From assembly GCA_040755535.1 (NCBI GenBank), contig JBFMAV010000008.1:1-64000 (forward strand): a DNA stretch of 64,000 nucleotides, given 5' to 3'. Positions 55,104 to 64,000 of the stretch are shown one piece after another (position 1 is the first letter of the stretch; each line of letters begins with the position of its first letter). Origin of the DNA: Aquabacter sp040755535 (GTDB lineage: Bacteria; Pseudomonadota; Alphaproteobacteria; Rhizobiales; Xanthobacteraceae). The notes below the pieces were generated by a model, which worked only from the letters and a program-made list of their open reading frames with translations, ran no database searches and was not told where the DNA came from. Position numbers and translations under genes: made by a program.

Positions 55104-55580
55104 ATGGAGATCAAGATGACGCCGCGCGTGACTGCTCCCTTCAAGCTCGCCCCCGAGAGCATCAAGGCCATGATGGCGCTAGAGGCCAGTTTCGGGAACA
55201 GCGGGCTGGAGCATAATCTTCTGGAACTGGTGCGGCTGCGGGCCTCGCAGATCAATGGCTGCGCCTATTGCATCCATATGCATGCCAGCGACTTGCGCGC
55301 GAAGGGCGAGAGTGAAATGCGCCTTTACATGCTGGACGCCTGGCGGGAATCTTCACTCTACAGCGCGCGCGAGCGCGCCGCCCTCGCCTGGACGGAGGCC
55401 CTCACTCGGATCTCCGTCTCCGGCGCCCCAGATGCGGATTATGAAATGCTGAAGGCGGAATTCAGCGAGGCGGAACAGGTTCACCTCACGTTGCTCATCG
55501 GCTCCATCAATGTGTGGAACCGCCTTCAGGTGGGCTTCCGCGTCGCCCACCCTGTTGAGCCCAGCAGCCATGGGGGCTGA
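55104..55580 (+). CDS. carboxymuconolactone decarboxylase-family (AhpD-like) protein
   Basis: The 158-residue protein has LVRLRASQINGCAYCIHMHASDLR, where the CxxC-x3-H motif is the AhpD-type redox centre, and later ARERAALAWTEALTRI. It is likely a thiol peroxidase-like or decarboxylase-like enzyme acting in stress defence. ATG 55104 or 55116 (with GGAGA upstream) are possible starts; both lie after the ECF41 promoter. The gene overlaps the sigma factor gene by 11 bases. It is the typical target and partner gene of ECF41 sigma factors. Confidence 0.9.
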   Translation: MEIKMTPRVTAPFKLAPESIKAMMALEASFGNSGLEHNLLELVRLRASQINGCAYCIHMHASDLRAKGESEMRLYMLDAWRESSLYSARERAALAWTEALTRISVSGAPDADYEMLKAEFSEAEQVHLTLLIGSINVWNRLQVGFRVAHPVEPSSHGG

Positions 55581-56442
55581 GCCGCATCTGGCTCTGTTCG
55601 AGACGCAGCGGCCCCGCCTGCTGCGTCTCGCCTACCGCATGCTGGGCTCGCTCGCGGAGGCGGAGGATATCGTCCAGGACGCCTGGTTGAGATGGGACCG
55701 GGCCGATCGCGCGGCGGTGCGGGTGCCGCCAGCCTTCCTGACCCGGATCGTGACGCGGCTCTGTCTCGATGCGCTGGATTCAGCGCGGGCGCGGCGCGAG
55801 GTCTATCCCGGCGCCTGGCTGCCGGAGCCGCTGGTGGAGCCGGAGGACGACGTGCCGCGGCTCGATGATCTCACGCTCACCTTGATGCTGGCGCTGGAGC
55901 GCCTCTCGCCGCTTGAGCGGGCCGCCTTCCTGCTACACGACGTCTTTGGCGAGCCGGCCGAGGCGGTGGGGCAGGCCCTGGACCGCGAACCGGCCGCCGT
56001 CCGTCAGCTTGCCTCCCGCGCGCGCCGCCATGTCCGCGAGGCGCGCCCCCGCTACACGGTGGAGCGGGAGGAGGGGGAGCGCATCGCCCAGGCCTTCTTC
56101 GCCGCCTCCACGTCCGGCGACACCGAACGACTGCGCATGCTGCTGGCGCAAACCGTGGTTCTGATGTCCGACGGGGGCGGCAAAGTGCTCGCCTTCCGCA
56201 ATCCGATCCTCGGAATCGAGCGCGCCTTGCGCCTTTTCGCGAGCCTGCGGCGCAAGCAGGCGGACGATCCGCCGAAGTTTTTGCGCGCGGCCTGGATCGA
56301 TGGGCTCCCCGGCTATATCAGCCGGGATCGCCACCTCCTGCAGACGACCGCGCTCGACATCGTCGAGGGGCGCATCGTCGCCATCTATATCACCCGCAAT
56401 CCAGACAAGCTCGCCGCCATCGCGCGGGGCCTTGAAAGCTGA
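55570..56442 (+). CDS. ECF41-family RNA polymerase sigma factor (SigJ-like)
   Basis: The 290-residue sigma factor has region 2 (RLLRLAYRMLGSLAEAEDIVQDAWLRW over about 15-40), the linker motif WLPEPLVEPEDD typical of ECF41, and region 4 (LSPLERAAFLLHDVFGEPAEAV over about 112-133). A C-terminal SnoaL-like domain ends with NPDKLAAI, the conserved ECF41 tail motif. In this group the C-terminal domain replaces an anti-sigma factor. It is co-transcribed with the carboxymuconolactone decarboxylase-like gene from the promoter at 55029. Confidence 0.93.
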   Translation: MGAEPHLALFETQRPRLLRLAYRMLGSLAEAEDIVQDAWLRWDRADRAAVRVPPAFLTRIVTRLCLDALDSARARREVYPGAWLPEPLVEPEDDVPRLDDLTLTLMLALERLSPLERAAFLLHDVFGEPAEAVGQALDREPAAVRQLASRARRHVREARPRYTVEREEGERIAQAFFAASTSGDTERLRMLLAQTVVLMSDGGGKVLAFRNPILGIERALRLFASLRRKQADDPPKFLRAAWIDGLPGYISRDRHLLQTTALDIVEGRIVAIYITRNPDKLAAIARGLES

Positions 56443-56522
56443 CGGCGCCGCTTCCCCGCGGCGCTGTCCTTATTGCCGGTGCGTATGGGACCGCGAACCC
56501 GCGACCCGAGATTGCGACGCGA

Positions 56523-59453
56523 TCAGAATTGCCAGGTGAAGTTCGCCTGGAATGCGTTGGTCGTCACATTGTCCCCGAACTGGCCGACATAGGTCGCGCC
56601 AATGCGCGCCTGGGGCGTCAGGAAGAGGTCGAGGCCCGCTTCCACCAATGCGGTGTTCTGGGCCAGCGGCACGCCTGCCACGGTAAAGGACGCGCCGGGA
56701 AGGGCGGTGAGGGACAATTGGGCGCTGGGGCTGGTATCGCCGAAGGCATATTGCCAGGCTGCCGAGGCATGGGGCGCCAGCGTCATCCCCGAGCCCACGG
56801 CGAGGCTGGTCGCGGCGCGCAGGCCGAGCGTGGTGTAGCCCACATTCGAGGACGAGGAGTTGCCGGAGAGGCCGACGCCGGTTGCCCCGCTCTCGGTGAA
56901 GCCATCGGTGTTGAGATGAACGAAGGCGAGGCCGGCGAAGGGTTCCAGCGCGATGGACTGGAGGGCGAAGCCATAGCCGATTTCCGCGAAGATCTGCCCT
57001 GTCCCGCCGTCATACTGGGCGCTCGCCTGCTGCAACTGGCCGGGGAAGGCGATGGTGCGGCTGGAATCCACCTGGTTGAAGGCATAGATGCCGCCGAGCC
57101 GAAGATTGACCGGGCCGAGCTGGGTTCCGCCATAGAGGGACACCAGCATGGAGTTCACCGTGCTGGATGAGTTAAGGTCCGACACGCCGGAACTGGACTG
57201 GGAATAGCCGAGCGCGGCGCCGATCCGCCATCCCCCCGCCTGGATGTCGGCACCTGACATGATGCCGCCGATGCTTGAATCCAGCGCCGAGACGTTGGCG
57301 TTGCCGTCATAATTGGTCCAGCCGCCAAAGCCCTGCGCCCATGCGGTGATGCCGGCGGGCAGGCTTGGGGGCGTGGCGGGCGCCTTGGTGGCATAAGCCA
57401 GCGCCTCGGAGGCCGATCCCGGGGCAGGGGCGAGCGTGGCGACCGCCGGCCCGCCAAAGCCGAGCGCGGCGAGCGGACCGGTGGAGGTGCCATAGGAGCC
57501 CTGGCGCAGGCGGGCGAGCACGGCGTCGCGGCTGTAGAAACTGTCGCCGATCATCACCGATTGCTGGCTGGCATAGGCTTCGCCCGAGAGGGCCGCCAAG
57601 GCCTGGGGAGCCTGGCCGAGCCCGAGGGCATAGAGCGAAGAGAGACCGGTCGGCAGCGCGCCCAAGGCGGTGCCGGCCGCATTATTGATGGCGCTGTCGA
57701 TCGCGGCGCCCACCGCCTGCTCGTTTCCGCTCAGCCCGGGCGACCGGGCGATGGTGGAGGACAGGTTAAGGGTCACCGCATTGGTGCCATAGGCCAAGCC
57801 CGCGGAGAGGAAGGAGGGAAGCCCCGCCGTCTCAAGGGTCGCGAATGTGCCGGTCGCCCCGCCGCTGGCGGTCAGGACCGTATAGGTCTTCTGGAGGCCG
57901 CTGGTGCCGGCGAAGGCGGTGGCGAGCGTGCCGCCCAGTCGCGCCGCGCCGGTGACATCCAGGCGGTCGGCATTGGCGCCATCCACCCGAAGGGCAAGAG
58001 TGCCGCGCGACGTCTGGACGAAGACCCCGCTCATCTGGTGGGCGATGCCCGCCCCGGCGCTGCTGACGCCGAGCCAGCCACTGTTTTCAAAGCGCCCCTG
58101 CGGCCCGGCGGCGAACGCGATCCGGCCGTCGATGACGCCGGTGTTGACGACCATGGTGCCGGACGCGGTGGACCCCGTGGAAATGGCGGTTGCGCCTGGC
58201 GCGGCGACGATGGTGCCGGCGTTCAGCAGCGTGCCGTCGAGGCCGTTGAGCTGGATGCCGGTCGCGCTCGCGCCGGTGGCCTGGACGAGGCCGTTATTGG
58301 TGACGACGCCGTAGGTATCGGACCTGAGGCCGATGGCATTGGCGCCTGTGACGCGAACCGACCCGTCATTGACGATATCGTCGCCGCTGATCCCGGCGAG
58401 ACCGATGGCCCCCGCATCGGACACGGTGAGCGTGCCCGTATTGCGAATGGGATTATAGACCCCTGGGACCGTGACGAAGTAATTCATCATGCCCTGGCTG
58501 CCAAAATAAAAGCCCACGGCATTGCCGGCATAGATGGAATCGATGGAGGTGAGGGTCGAGCCGGGTACGTCCAGCTCGACCCACTCGGTGGTTCCGTCGG
58601 CGCGGATGTGAAGAATGGCGGCGTGCGCGCCACCGGATGCGTCGGTCCAGTCGGCGGCGAGATTGTATTCGCCGTTTCGTCCGGCGCCGGTAATGCCTTG
58701 GAAATGGGTCTCTATGGCGCCGGGATGGTCGTAAGAGGTGAAGGTGCCGGTGGCCATGTCATAGAGGAAGCCATGCTGGGCATTGAGCCCCAGCGCGTCG
58801 GTATAGCCTCCCGCCACCTTGTCCCCGTAGATGCCATAGGCCGTGGTCACCACCGCGCCCGGACCGGACAGCGGCGTATAGGTCCGCGTGAGCGCATTAT
58901 AGATGAACGCGTTGCCCTGGCCCTGGGCGGTGTCGTAATTGCCGACCACATTGTTTCCGAATTGGCTATGCGGAATAGTATTGTTCACCGTCACCCCGCT
59001 AGAAGAAGGGTAAACGATATCGGTGTACTGGGCGCCGGGCGTCGCAGCAGCGTCGAAAATGTAGCCAATATTTCCAGAGCTTGAGGTGGGCTTGTAGGAG
59101 CCCACGAGGCGGAAGATGCCGTCCGGCGAACCGAAGGTCGGACCATAGGGCAGCGCGGTATAGGCGCCCGGATAATTTACCCCGTTTGCGGTGGATATCG
59201 GGATCGAGGTCCAGGTCTGTGTCTGCGTATTGAAGAGGATGCCGCCCGATGCTCCGCCGCCGTTGGGAATGACGTAATTTCCAACAATGTTGGCGCCGCG
59301 AATGCCTGTAAAATTCGCTTCTGAAATCGGGTAAGCAATATTGATATAGTCAAATTGCTGCGCCGACACAGCGGATGCCGCGCCGAACATGGCAGGAAGC
59401 AATATCAGTGCGGCGGTCTGCAGCAGATGCGCGCGTCCTGTGCCCTTGATCAT
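56523..59453 (-). CDS. autotransporter with C-terminal beta-barrel
   Basis: The 976-residue protein from ATG 59453 has a signal peptide (LLQTAALILLPAMFGAASAVSA). The N-terminal passenger (about 30-350) is built of repeated segments such as GNNVVGNYDTAQGQGNAFIYN and HGFLYDMATGTFTSYDHPGA, like a beta-propeller. A beta-helix part follows (NDGSVRVTGANAIGLRS). The barrel (about 700-976) ends in the aromatic FTWQF. It should present the passenger at the cell surface. The function is unknown. Confidence 0.88.
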   Translation of the reverse strand: MIKGTGRAHLLQTAALILLPAMFGAASAVSAQQFDYINIAYPISEANFTGIRGANIVGNYVIPNGGGASGGILFNTQTQTWTSIPISTANGVNYPGAYTALPYGPTFGSPDGIFRLVGSYKPTSSSGNIGYIFDAAATPGAQYTDIVYPSSSGVTVNNTIPHSQFGNNVVGNYDTAQGQGNAFIYNALTRTYTPLSGPGAVVTTAYGIYGDKVAGGYTDALGLNAQHGFLYDMATGTFTSYDHPGAIETHFQGITGAGRNGEYNLAADWTDASGGAHAAILHIRADGTTEWVELDVPGSTLTSIDSIYAGNAVGFYFGSQGMMNYFVTVPGVYNPIRNTGTLTVSDAGAIGLAGISGDDIVNDGSVRVTGANAIGLRSDTYGVVTNNGLVQATGASATGIQLNGLDGTLLNAGTIVAAPGATAISTGSTASGTMVVNTGVIDGRIAFAAGPQGRFENSGWLGVSSAGAGIAHQMSGVFVQTSRGTLALRVDGANADRLDVTGAARLGGTLATAFAGTSGLQKTYTVLTASGGATGTFATLETAGLPSFLSAGLAYGTNAVTLNLSSTIARSPGLSGNEQAVGAAIDSAINNAAGTALGALPTGLSSLYALGLGQAPQALAALSGEAYASQQSVMIGDSFYSRDAVLARLRQGSYGTSTGPLAALGFGGPAVATLAPAPGSASEALAYATKAPATPPSLPAGITAWAQGFGGWTNYDGNANVSALDSSIGGIMSGADIQAGGWRIGAALGYSQSSSGVSDLNSSSTVNSMLVSLYGGTQLGPVNLRLGGIYAFNQVDSSRTIAFPGQLQQASAQYDGGTGQIFAEIGYGFALQSIALEPFAGLAFVHLNTDGFTESGATGVGLSGNSSSSNVGYTTLGLRAATSLAVGSGMTLAPHASAAWQYAFGDTSPSAQLSLTALPGASFTVAGVPLAQNTALVEAGLDLFLTPQARIGATYVGQFGDNVTTNAFQANFTWQF

Positions 59454-59628
59454 TGTTCCATTCCCCCCAGGTCGCTGCTTGTAGACAGCAAGATCGAATC
59501 CGGAGCGAATATAGCTGGCGCGAGGGGCAAGACTAGGCACTGGTCAGCGACACGGCCAAAAAACGCCAGTGTCCAGGAAAATAGTAGACGTGAGCCGGCC
59601 ACATTCGGCTCACGTCCAAGATTGTACG

Positions 59629-61590
59629 TCAGCCGGCCTTGCGGCGGACGTCGGGCGCCGTGGCTTCAGCCGCCAGCAACGCCAGTGCCTCGTCCAAGCC
59701 CATGACGGTCTGATCGTTGGAGCCGAGGCGGCGGATGGAGACGGTGCGCTCGGCGGCTTCCTTGCGGCCCGCCACGAGCAGCACCGGCACTTTGGCCAGC
59801 GAATGCTCGCGGACCTTGTAGTTGATTTTTTCGTTGCGCAGATCGAGGTCCGCCCGCAGGTCCAGCGCCTTCGCCGCCGCCGCCACCTCGGCGGCATAGT
59901 CGTCCGCATCCGAGGTGATGGTGGTCACCACGATCTGGGTCGGCGCGAGCCAGAGCGGGAAGTGCCCGGCGAAATGTTCGATGAGAATGCCGGTAAAGCG
60001 TTCCATCGATCCGCAAATGGCGCGGTGGATCATCACCGGCGTCTTCTTGCCGCCGTCCGCGTCCACGTAGAAGGCGCCGAAGCGTTCCGGCAGGTTGAAG
60101 TCCACCTGCGTGGTCCCGCATTGCCACTCGCGGCCAATGGCGTCGGAAAGGGTATATTCGAACTTCGGACCGTAGAAGGCGCCTTCGCCGGGCAGGATGC
60201 CGGTCTTGATCTTGCCGCCCGACTGCTCCTCGATCTGCGCCAGGACCCGCGTCATCACCTCTTCCGCATGGTCCCAGACCGCGTCCGAGCCGACCCGCTT
60301 CTCGGGCCGCGTGGAGAGCTTCACCACGATGTTCTCGAAGCCGAAATCCGCATAGGTGGAGAGGATGAGATCATTGATCTTCAGGCACTCGGCCGCCATC
60401 TGCTCTTCGGTGCAGAAGATATGGGCATCGTCCTGGGTGAAGCCGCGCACGCGCATGAGCCCGTGGAGCGCACCCGAAGGCTCGTAGCGGTGCACCGCGC
60501 CGAATTCAGCGAGGCGCAGCGGCAAATCGCGATACGACTTCAGGCCGTGCTTGAAGATCTGCACGTGGCCGGGACAGTTCATGGGTTTCAGCGCGAACAC
60601 GCGCTCGTCGTCGGTCTCATCGCCCGCCGACTGCACCTTGAACATGTTCTCCTTGTACCAGCCCCAATGGCCCGAGGTCTCCCAGAGCGACTTGTCGAGC
60701 ACCTGGGGGGCGTTCACCTCGTCATAATCGGCCTTCAGGCGCCGGCGCATGTAAGAGACGAGGCTCTGGAACAGCGTCCAGCCCTTGGGGTGCCAGAAGA
60801 CAGTGCCGGGGCCTTCCTCCTGGAAGTGGAAGAGGTCCATCTCCCGTCCGAGGCGCCGGTGGTCGCGCTTCTCGGCTTCCTCCAGCCGGTGCAGATAGGC
60901 ATCCAGCGCCGCCTGGTCGTGCCAGGCGGTGCCATAGATGCGCGTCAGCATGGGATTGTTGCTGTCGCCGCGCCAATAAGCGCCTGCCACCTTCATGAGC
61001 TTGAAGGCGGTGCCGATCTTGCCCGTGGAGGGCATGTGCGGGCCGCGGCACAGGTCGAACCACTCGCCCTGCTTGTAGATTTTGACGTCCTGATCCTCGG
61101 GGATCGCGTCCACCAACTCCACCTTGAACGCCTCGCCCTTCAGGGCGAAGACGTTCTTCGCCTCATTCCGGCTCCACACTTCCTTGGTGAAGGGTCGGTC
61201 GCGGGCGATGATCTCCTTCATCTTCGCTTCGATCTTCGGCAGATCGTCAGTGGTAAAAGGCTCGTTGCGGGCGAAGTCGTAATAAAAGCCGTTCTCGATC
61301 ACCGGGCCGATGGTGACCTGGGTGCCCGGATAAAGATCCTGCACCGCTTCAGCCAGCACATGGGCGGCGTCGTGGCGGATGAGTTCCAGGGCGCGCGGAT
61401 CGTCGCGGGTGACGATCTCGAGGCGCGCATCCTTGGTGATGGGCTCGGCAAGGTCCGCCAGTTCCCCATCGAGGGTCACGGCGACCGCCTTCTTGGCCAG
61501 TGATTTCGAGATGGCGGCTGCGATGTCCGCGCCGCTCGTTCCCTCGGCATAGTCACGCACGGCGCCGTCGGGAAAAGTGAGGTGGATCAT
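59629..61590 (-). CDS. thrS: threonyl-tRNA synthetase
   Basis: The 653-residue synthetase has the TGS domain (MIHLTFPDGAVRDYAEG), the editing domain with HDAAHVLAEAVQ and the SAD-like CRGPHMPSTG. The class II core has FALKPMNCPGHVQIF, RLAEFGAVHRYEPSGALHGLMRVRGF (in two parts) and RAICGSMERFTGILIEHFAG. The anticodon-binding domain follows. ATG 61590 is chosen as the TGS start; the frame allows 6 more residues. Confidence 0.95.
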   Translation of the reverse strand: MIHLTFPDGAVRDYAEGTSGADIAAAISKSLAKKAVAVTLDGELADLAEPITKDARLEIVTRDDPRALELIRHDAAHVLAEAVQDLYPGTQVTIGPVIENGFYYDFARNEPFTTDDLPKIEAKMKEIIARDRPFTKEVWSRNEAKNVFALKGEAFKVELVDAIPEDQDVKIYKQGEWFDLCRGPHMPSTGKIGTAFKLMKVAGAYWRGDSNNPMLTRIYGTAWHDQAALDAYLHRLEEAEKRDHRRLGREMDLFHFQEEGPGTVFWHPKGWTLFQSLVSYMRRRLKADYDEVNAPQVLDKSLWETSGHWGWYKENMFKVQSAGDETDDERVFALKPMNCPGHVQIFKHGLKSYRDLPLRLAEFGAVHRYEPSGALHGLMRVRGFTQDDAHIFCTEEQMAAECLKINDLILSTYADFGFENIVVKLSTRPEKRVGSDAVWDHAEEVMTRVLAQIEEQSGGKIKTGILPGEGAFYGPKFEYTLSDAIGREWQCGTTQVDFNLPERFGAFYVDADGGKKTPVMIHRAICGSMERFTGILIEHFAGHFPLWLAPTQIVVTTITSDADDYAAEVAAAAKALDLRADLDLRNEKINYKVREHSLAKVPVLLVAGRKEAAERTVSIRRLGSNDQTVMGLDEALALLAAEATAPDVRRKAG

Positions 61591-61681
61591 GATGTTTCTC
61601 CGGCCCACTCCTGCGTACCACGCAGGTAGGCGTGTTGATTGACGGGCCTGATTTAGGCCGCCGGGCCGGGCAGGTAAAGGC

Positions 61682-61712
61682 GCCGGCTCGCGCGGGGCTT
61701 GCGCGAGCCGGC
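61682..61712 (-). terminator. hairpin terminator after the lipase-like gene
   Basis: GCCGGCTCGCGC (61682-61693) and GCGCGAGCCGGC (61701-61712) form a 12-bp perfect stem with a 7-base loop, directly 3' of the minus-strand lipase-like gene. Only a short CTTT follows on the minus strand. Confidence 0.6.
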
Positions 61713-61723
61713 CGCAACCCGTC

Positions 61724-62956
61724 TTAGGGCTTGGCCGCGAAGGGCAGGTCCGCGCAATTGGACGCTATCGGCTGTCCGGCGAAGCGGGCCTTGAGAAAGG
61801 CGCGCGCTTCCACCGCGCCACTCTCCAGAACGCCATCATGGTCGCTGCCCGCCAACGCCCGGTAGGTCACACTGTTGGCCTTCTTGCAGAGATCCCGCGC
61901 CAGGGCATCGGTGTCCTGGGGCCGAACGGTCACGTCGGCGGTGCCCTGGATCATAAGCGTTGGAACGGGAATGGACAGGCCGCCCGGCTCATTCTGCTGC
62001 GCCATCGCGAGGAATGAGTCCAGCACCGGCTGTGCAAGGAACTGGTCCTTGGCGATCGCGGTGGACCAATAGCCCTCGGTGAGCGCCTTCGTCATGCAGC
62101 CGTTCTTCAGGTCCGGCAGATGGGAGATGGCCTTCGGGGTGAGGATCTGGGCAAGATCGATGGACGGATCGGTGGTGGAATAGGACGTCAGCACATACAG
62201 GACGTAGGGGAGCGCCAGTTCCACTTTGTCCGAGGCGCGGACGGCGGCAAGGCGCGCGGCCACATGCGATCCCGGGGCGAAGGCGATGTTGCCCACAAGG
62301 TCCAGTTCCGGGGCATAGGCGGCCCCCGTCGCTGCCGCGAACAAATCCGCCTGGCCACCCTGGCTATGGCCGATCACGGCATATTTCGCACCGATTTCCG
62401 GCTCGATCGCGCGCGCCGCGCGCACCATGTCCAACGCGTTCTTGGCATTTGGAACGCCCTGGAAGAAGGGATGGAACCCGGCGACACCAAGCCCTTGATA
62501 ATCCGTCGCCACCACGGCGATGCCTTGCGCCACCAGGCCGTCGAGGAAGGCGGCATAGGCCTTCACATAGGGGTGTTCCGGGCCATTGGGCGTGTCCAGC
62601 GACGGGCCGCACATGGCCGCGAGACCCACAGTGCCGTGGGTGAACGTCACCAGCGGCCAGCCTCCTTCGGGCGCCCTTCCTTTGGGGATCGAGATGGTTC
62701 CCGATACCGCAACAGGCTGCCCCTTCGGGTCCTGCGAGCGATACATCACCAGGAGATTGCGCTCCGCGCTCGGCAGGGCGAGTGTTCCCATGAGCTTGCG
62801 GACCTGCAGGGGCGTGCCCGCATCGGCCGCCGGAAGAGGAGACGGCGGAACATAGAAGGCATCGCCGGCCGGTCCCTGCGGAACCGCGGGCGCGGCCACG
62901 GCGCTCACCGGCACGATCAGGAGAGCGAGCGCCAGAAGTCCGTCATGCGCCTTCAT
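61724..62956 (-). CDS. secreted lipase-like alpha/beta hydrolase
   Basis: The 410-residue protein has a signal peptide (LLALALLIVPVSAVAAPA) and the secretory-lipase pattern. The oxyanion region is LVTFTHGTVGLAAMCGPS, the nucleophile elbow VIGHSQGGQAD (Ser), then MIQGTADVTVRPQD (Asp) and GSDHDGVLESG (His). It probably hydrolyses lipid esters or xenobiotic esters in the periplasm or medium. ATG 62956 is chosen at the signal peptide. Confidence 0.88.
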   Translation of the reverse strand: MKAHDGLLALALLIVPVSAVAAPAVPQGPAGDAFYVPPSPLPAADAGTPLQVRKLMGTLALPSAERNLLVMYRSQDPKGQPVAVSGTISIPKGRAPEGGWPLVTFTHGTVGLAAMCGPSLDTPNGPEHPYVKAYAAFLDGLVAQGIAVVATDYQGLGVAGFHPFFQGVPNAKNALDMVRAARAIEPEIGAKYAVIGHSQGGQADLFAAATGAAYAPELDLVGNIAFAPGSHVAARLAAVRASDKVELALPYVLYVLTSYSTTDPSIDLAQILTPKAISHLPDLKNGCMTKALTEGYWSTAIAKDQFLAQPVLDSFLAMAQQNEPGGLSIPVPTLMIQGTADVTVRPQDTDALARDLCKKANSVTYRALAGSDHDGVLESGAVEARAFLKARFAGQPIASNCADLPFAAKP

Positions 62957-63026
62957 GTGAAACCCCTCGGTGAGGACGACAGCGTCATCAGCATAGATCA
63001 AGCTATATGACACCGCGTGGTGCGCG

Positions 63027-63422
63027 TCAGGCCTTTGGCCCCGTCCAATCACCATAGCGCCAGGGGCGGTCCCACCGCCCGCCGGCGGGTTTCCGGTCCG
63101 GCACGGGGTCAAAGCCGTTGCCGCCCCAGGGATGGCAGCGACAGATGCGGGCGGCCGCCATCCAGCCGCCGGCCCACGCGCCGTGGCGCGCAATGGCCGT
63201 GTCGGCATATTCCGAGCAGGTGGGCAAATAGCGGCACTGGCGGCCCATCACGGAGGAGAGCGTATAGCGATAGACCAGAATGGGCGCGCGCAGCAGCAGA
63301 CGCGGGAGCCGCGCCCAGCGGGACCGCAGGCGCGAGGTCTCTTGCGGGGCCGGCTCGAAGAATGCCATCACCGAGCGCATGCCATTTTTGGCGGGGGGCT
63401 CCTCATATGGTTCGCGCGGCAT
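63027..63422 (-). CDS. yidD: membrane protein insertion efficiency factor YidD
   Basis: The 131-residue protein has the YidD core LRAPILVYRYTLSSVMGRQCRYLPTCSEYADTAIARHG (over about 45-82) and RICRCHPWGGNGFDPVP, including the conserved Cys residues. YidD assists the YidC insertase. ATG 63422 has a GAGGACG/AAAGG site but overlaps the divergent phosphatase start; ATG 63380 (117 residues) avoids the overlap and is a fair alternative. No rnpA or yidC gene is nearby. Confidence 0.88.
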   Translation of the reverse strand: MPREPYEEPPAKNGMRSVMAFFEPAPQETSRLRSRWARLPRLLLRAPILVYRYTLSSVMGRQCRYLPTCSEYADTAIARHGAWAGGWMAAARICRCHPWGGNGFDPVPDRKPAGGRWDRPWRYGDWTGPKA

Positions 63423-64000
63423 TCGCCTTTGTCGTCCTCATTCTGTCCCAGACCCTGGCCTGGGCGGATGATCCTTATTATATCGGCCCGGCCGATATCG
63501 ACCTCACCAAGATCATCGCCCCGGCTCCCGCCCCGGATTCGGCCATCACCCGGGAGGATGTGCGTGTGCTCCTGGACCTCCAGGCGGTGCGCACCCCGGA
63601 ACTGGTGGCGATGGTCAATGCCGACGTCGATCGCAGCCCCACCCGTTTCTCCGAGGCGGCCGGCGTTGAACTTTCGCCGGAAAAGACGCCGCTGGCGATG
63701 GCCTTCCTGTCCCGAGTGTCCGCCGACGCGACCACTATCATCCTCAGCGCAAAGGCGCATTGGGGTCGCATCCGACCCTATGCGGCGTTTTCCGAGGTGA
63801 AACTGGTGGTGCCGCCGGAAGCCACCTTTTCCTATCCGTCCGGTCATTCGGCGTTCGGGATCGAAATGGCCATTCTGCTCGCGCAGATGCTGCCGGAGCG
63901 CGCGCAGATCCTGTTCGACCGCGGCATCCAATTCGGTTTCGAGCGGGCTCTGGCCGGCGTGCATTATCCCAGCGACGTCGAGGCAGGTCGATTGTCCGGA
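63407..64000 (+). CDS. secreted class A acid phosphatase (PAP2 superfamily), 3' end outside window
   Basis: 198 codons are in the window. A signal peptide (AAFAFVVLILSQTLAWA) is followed by a mature N-terminus DDPYYIGPADIDLTKIIAP, typical of PhoN-type enzymes. The three phosphatase motifs are present: KAHWGRIRPY, YPSGHSAFG and ERALAGVHYPSDVEAG. It is a broad-specificity periplasmic phosphomonoesterase. Its 5' end overlaps the divergent yidD if yidD starts at 63422. Confidence 0.9.
   Translation, partial: MVRAAFAFVVLILSQTLAWADDPYYIGPADIDLTKIIAPAPAPDSAITREDVRVLLDLQAVRTPELVAMVNADVDRSPTRFSEAAGVELSPEKTPLAMAFLSRVSADATTIILSAKAHWGRIRPYAAFSEVKLVVPPEATFSYPSGHSAFGIEMAILLAQMLPERAQILFDRGIQFGFERALAGVHYPSDVEAGRLSG

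Overview
The window is GC-rich alphaproteobacterial chromosome. Gene content and operon types (MoxR/DUF58/DUF4159, DUF1285-NUDIX-DUF6111-cca, MeaB, an HWE-type kinase, NADP malic enzyme) point to Hyphomicrobiales, possibly Xanthobacteraceae. This placement is inferred from protein content only; no rRNA or marker phylogeny was available.

Layout. Positions 1-840 hold the 5' part of a DUF2169 (type VI secretion-associated) gene. Positions 969-9994 are an integrated mobile element of about 9.0 kb, inserted at the 3' end of a tRNA-Thr(GGT) gene that stays intact at 9972-10046. A 24-bp direct repeat of the tRNA 3' end marks both borders. The element encodes a tyrosine integrase, an HUH/YxxK rolling-circle replication initiator, MobC, a relaxase and several small unknown proteins. 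One small protein has a transglutaminase/papain-like Cys-His-Asp arrangement. Almost all genes run on the minus strand and are tightly packed, several with translational coupling. The noncoding DNA is rich in signals: a perfect 16-bp chromosomal-type parS, four copies of an 11-bp motif spread over the element, paired arm-type integrase sites at both ends, short iteron-like repeats and clusters of perfect hairpins. It looks like an integrative mobilizable element that can replicate by rolling circle and may borrow host ParB for segregation.

Positions 10.4-13.3 kb carry a polyamine-type ABC importer (ATPase and two permeases, no binding protein). Positions 13.3-16.7 kb hold a divergent Rrf2 regulator/methyltransferase pair with palindromic operators, then an acyltransferase-SGNH membrane protein. 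Positions 16.8-23.6 kb are a MoxR/DUF58/DUF4159/VWA-like envelope operon. Positions 23.8-26.6 kb are the DUF1285-NUDIX-DUF6111-cca operon. Positions 26.8-36.1 kb contain a DUF2158 protein, a membrane-anchored unknown, malic enzyme, an SRPBCC protein, a SleB-type hydrolase, MeaB, a candidate structured small RNA and a rhodanese.

Positions 36.2-39.3 kb are a three-gene signalling operon. Then come a glutamine synthetase-like enzyme, two divergent very small genes around an FNR/FixK-like box, an MFS exporter, NAD synthetase, and an ABC exporter coupled to a nucleotidyltransferase-fold protein. Next are an SDR, a LOG-family protein and a YhiI/RbbA/YhhJ-type exporter. Positions 55.0-56.4 kb are a carboxymuconolactone decarboxylase-like/ECF41 sigma operon preceded by an exact match to the recalled ECF41 promoter. 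The right end holds an autotransporter, thrS, a secreted lipase-like hydrolase, yidD and the start of a secreted class A acid phosphatase.
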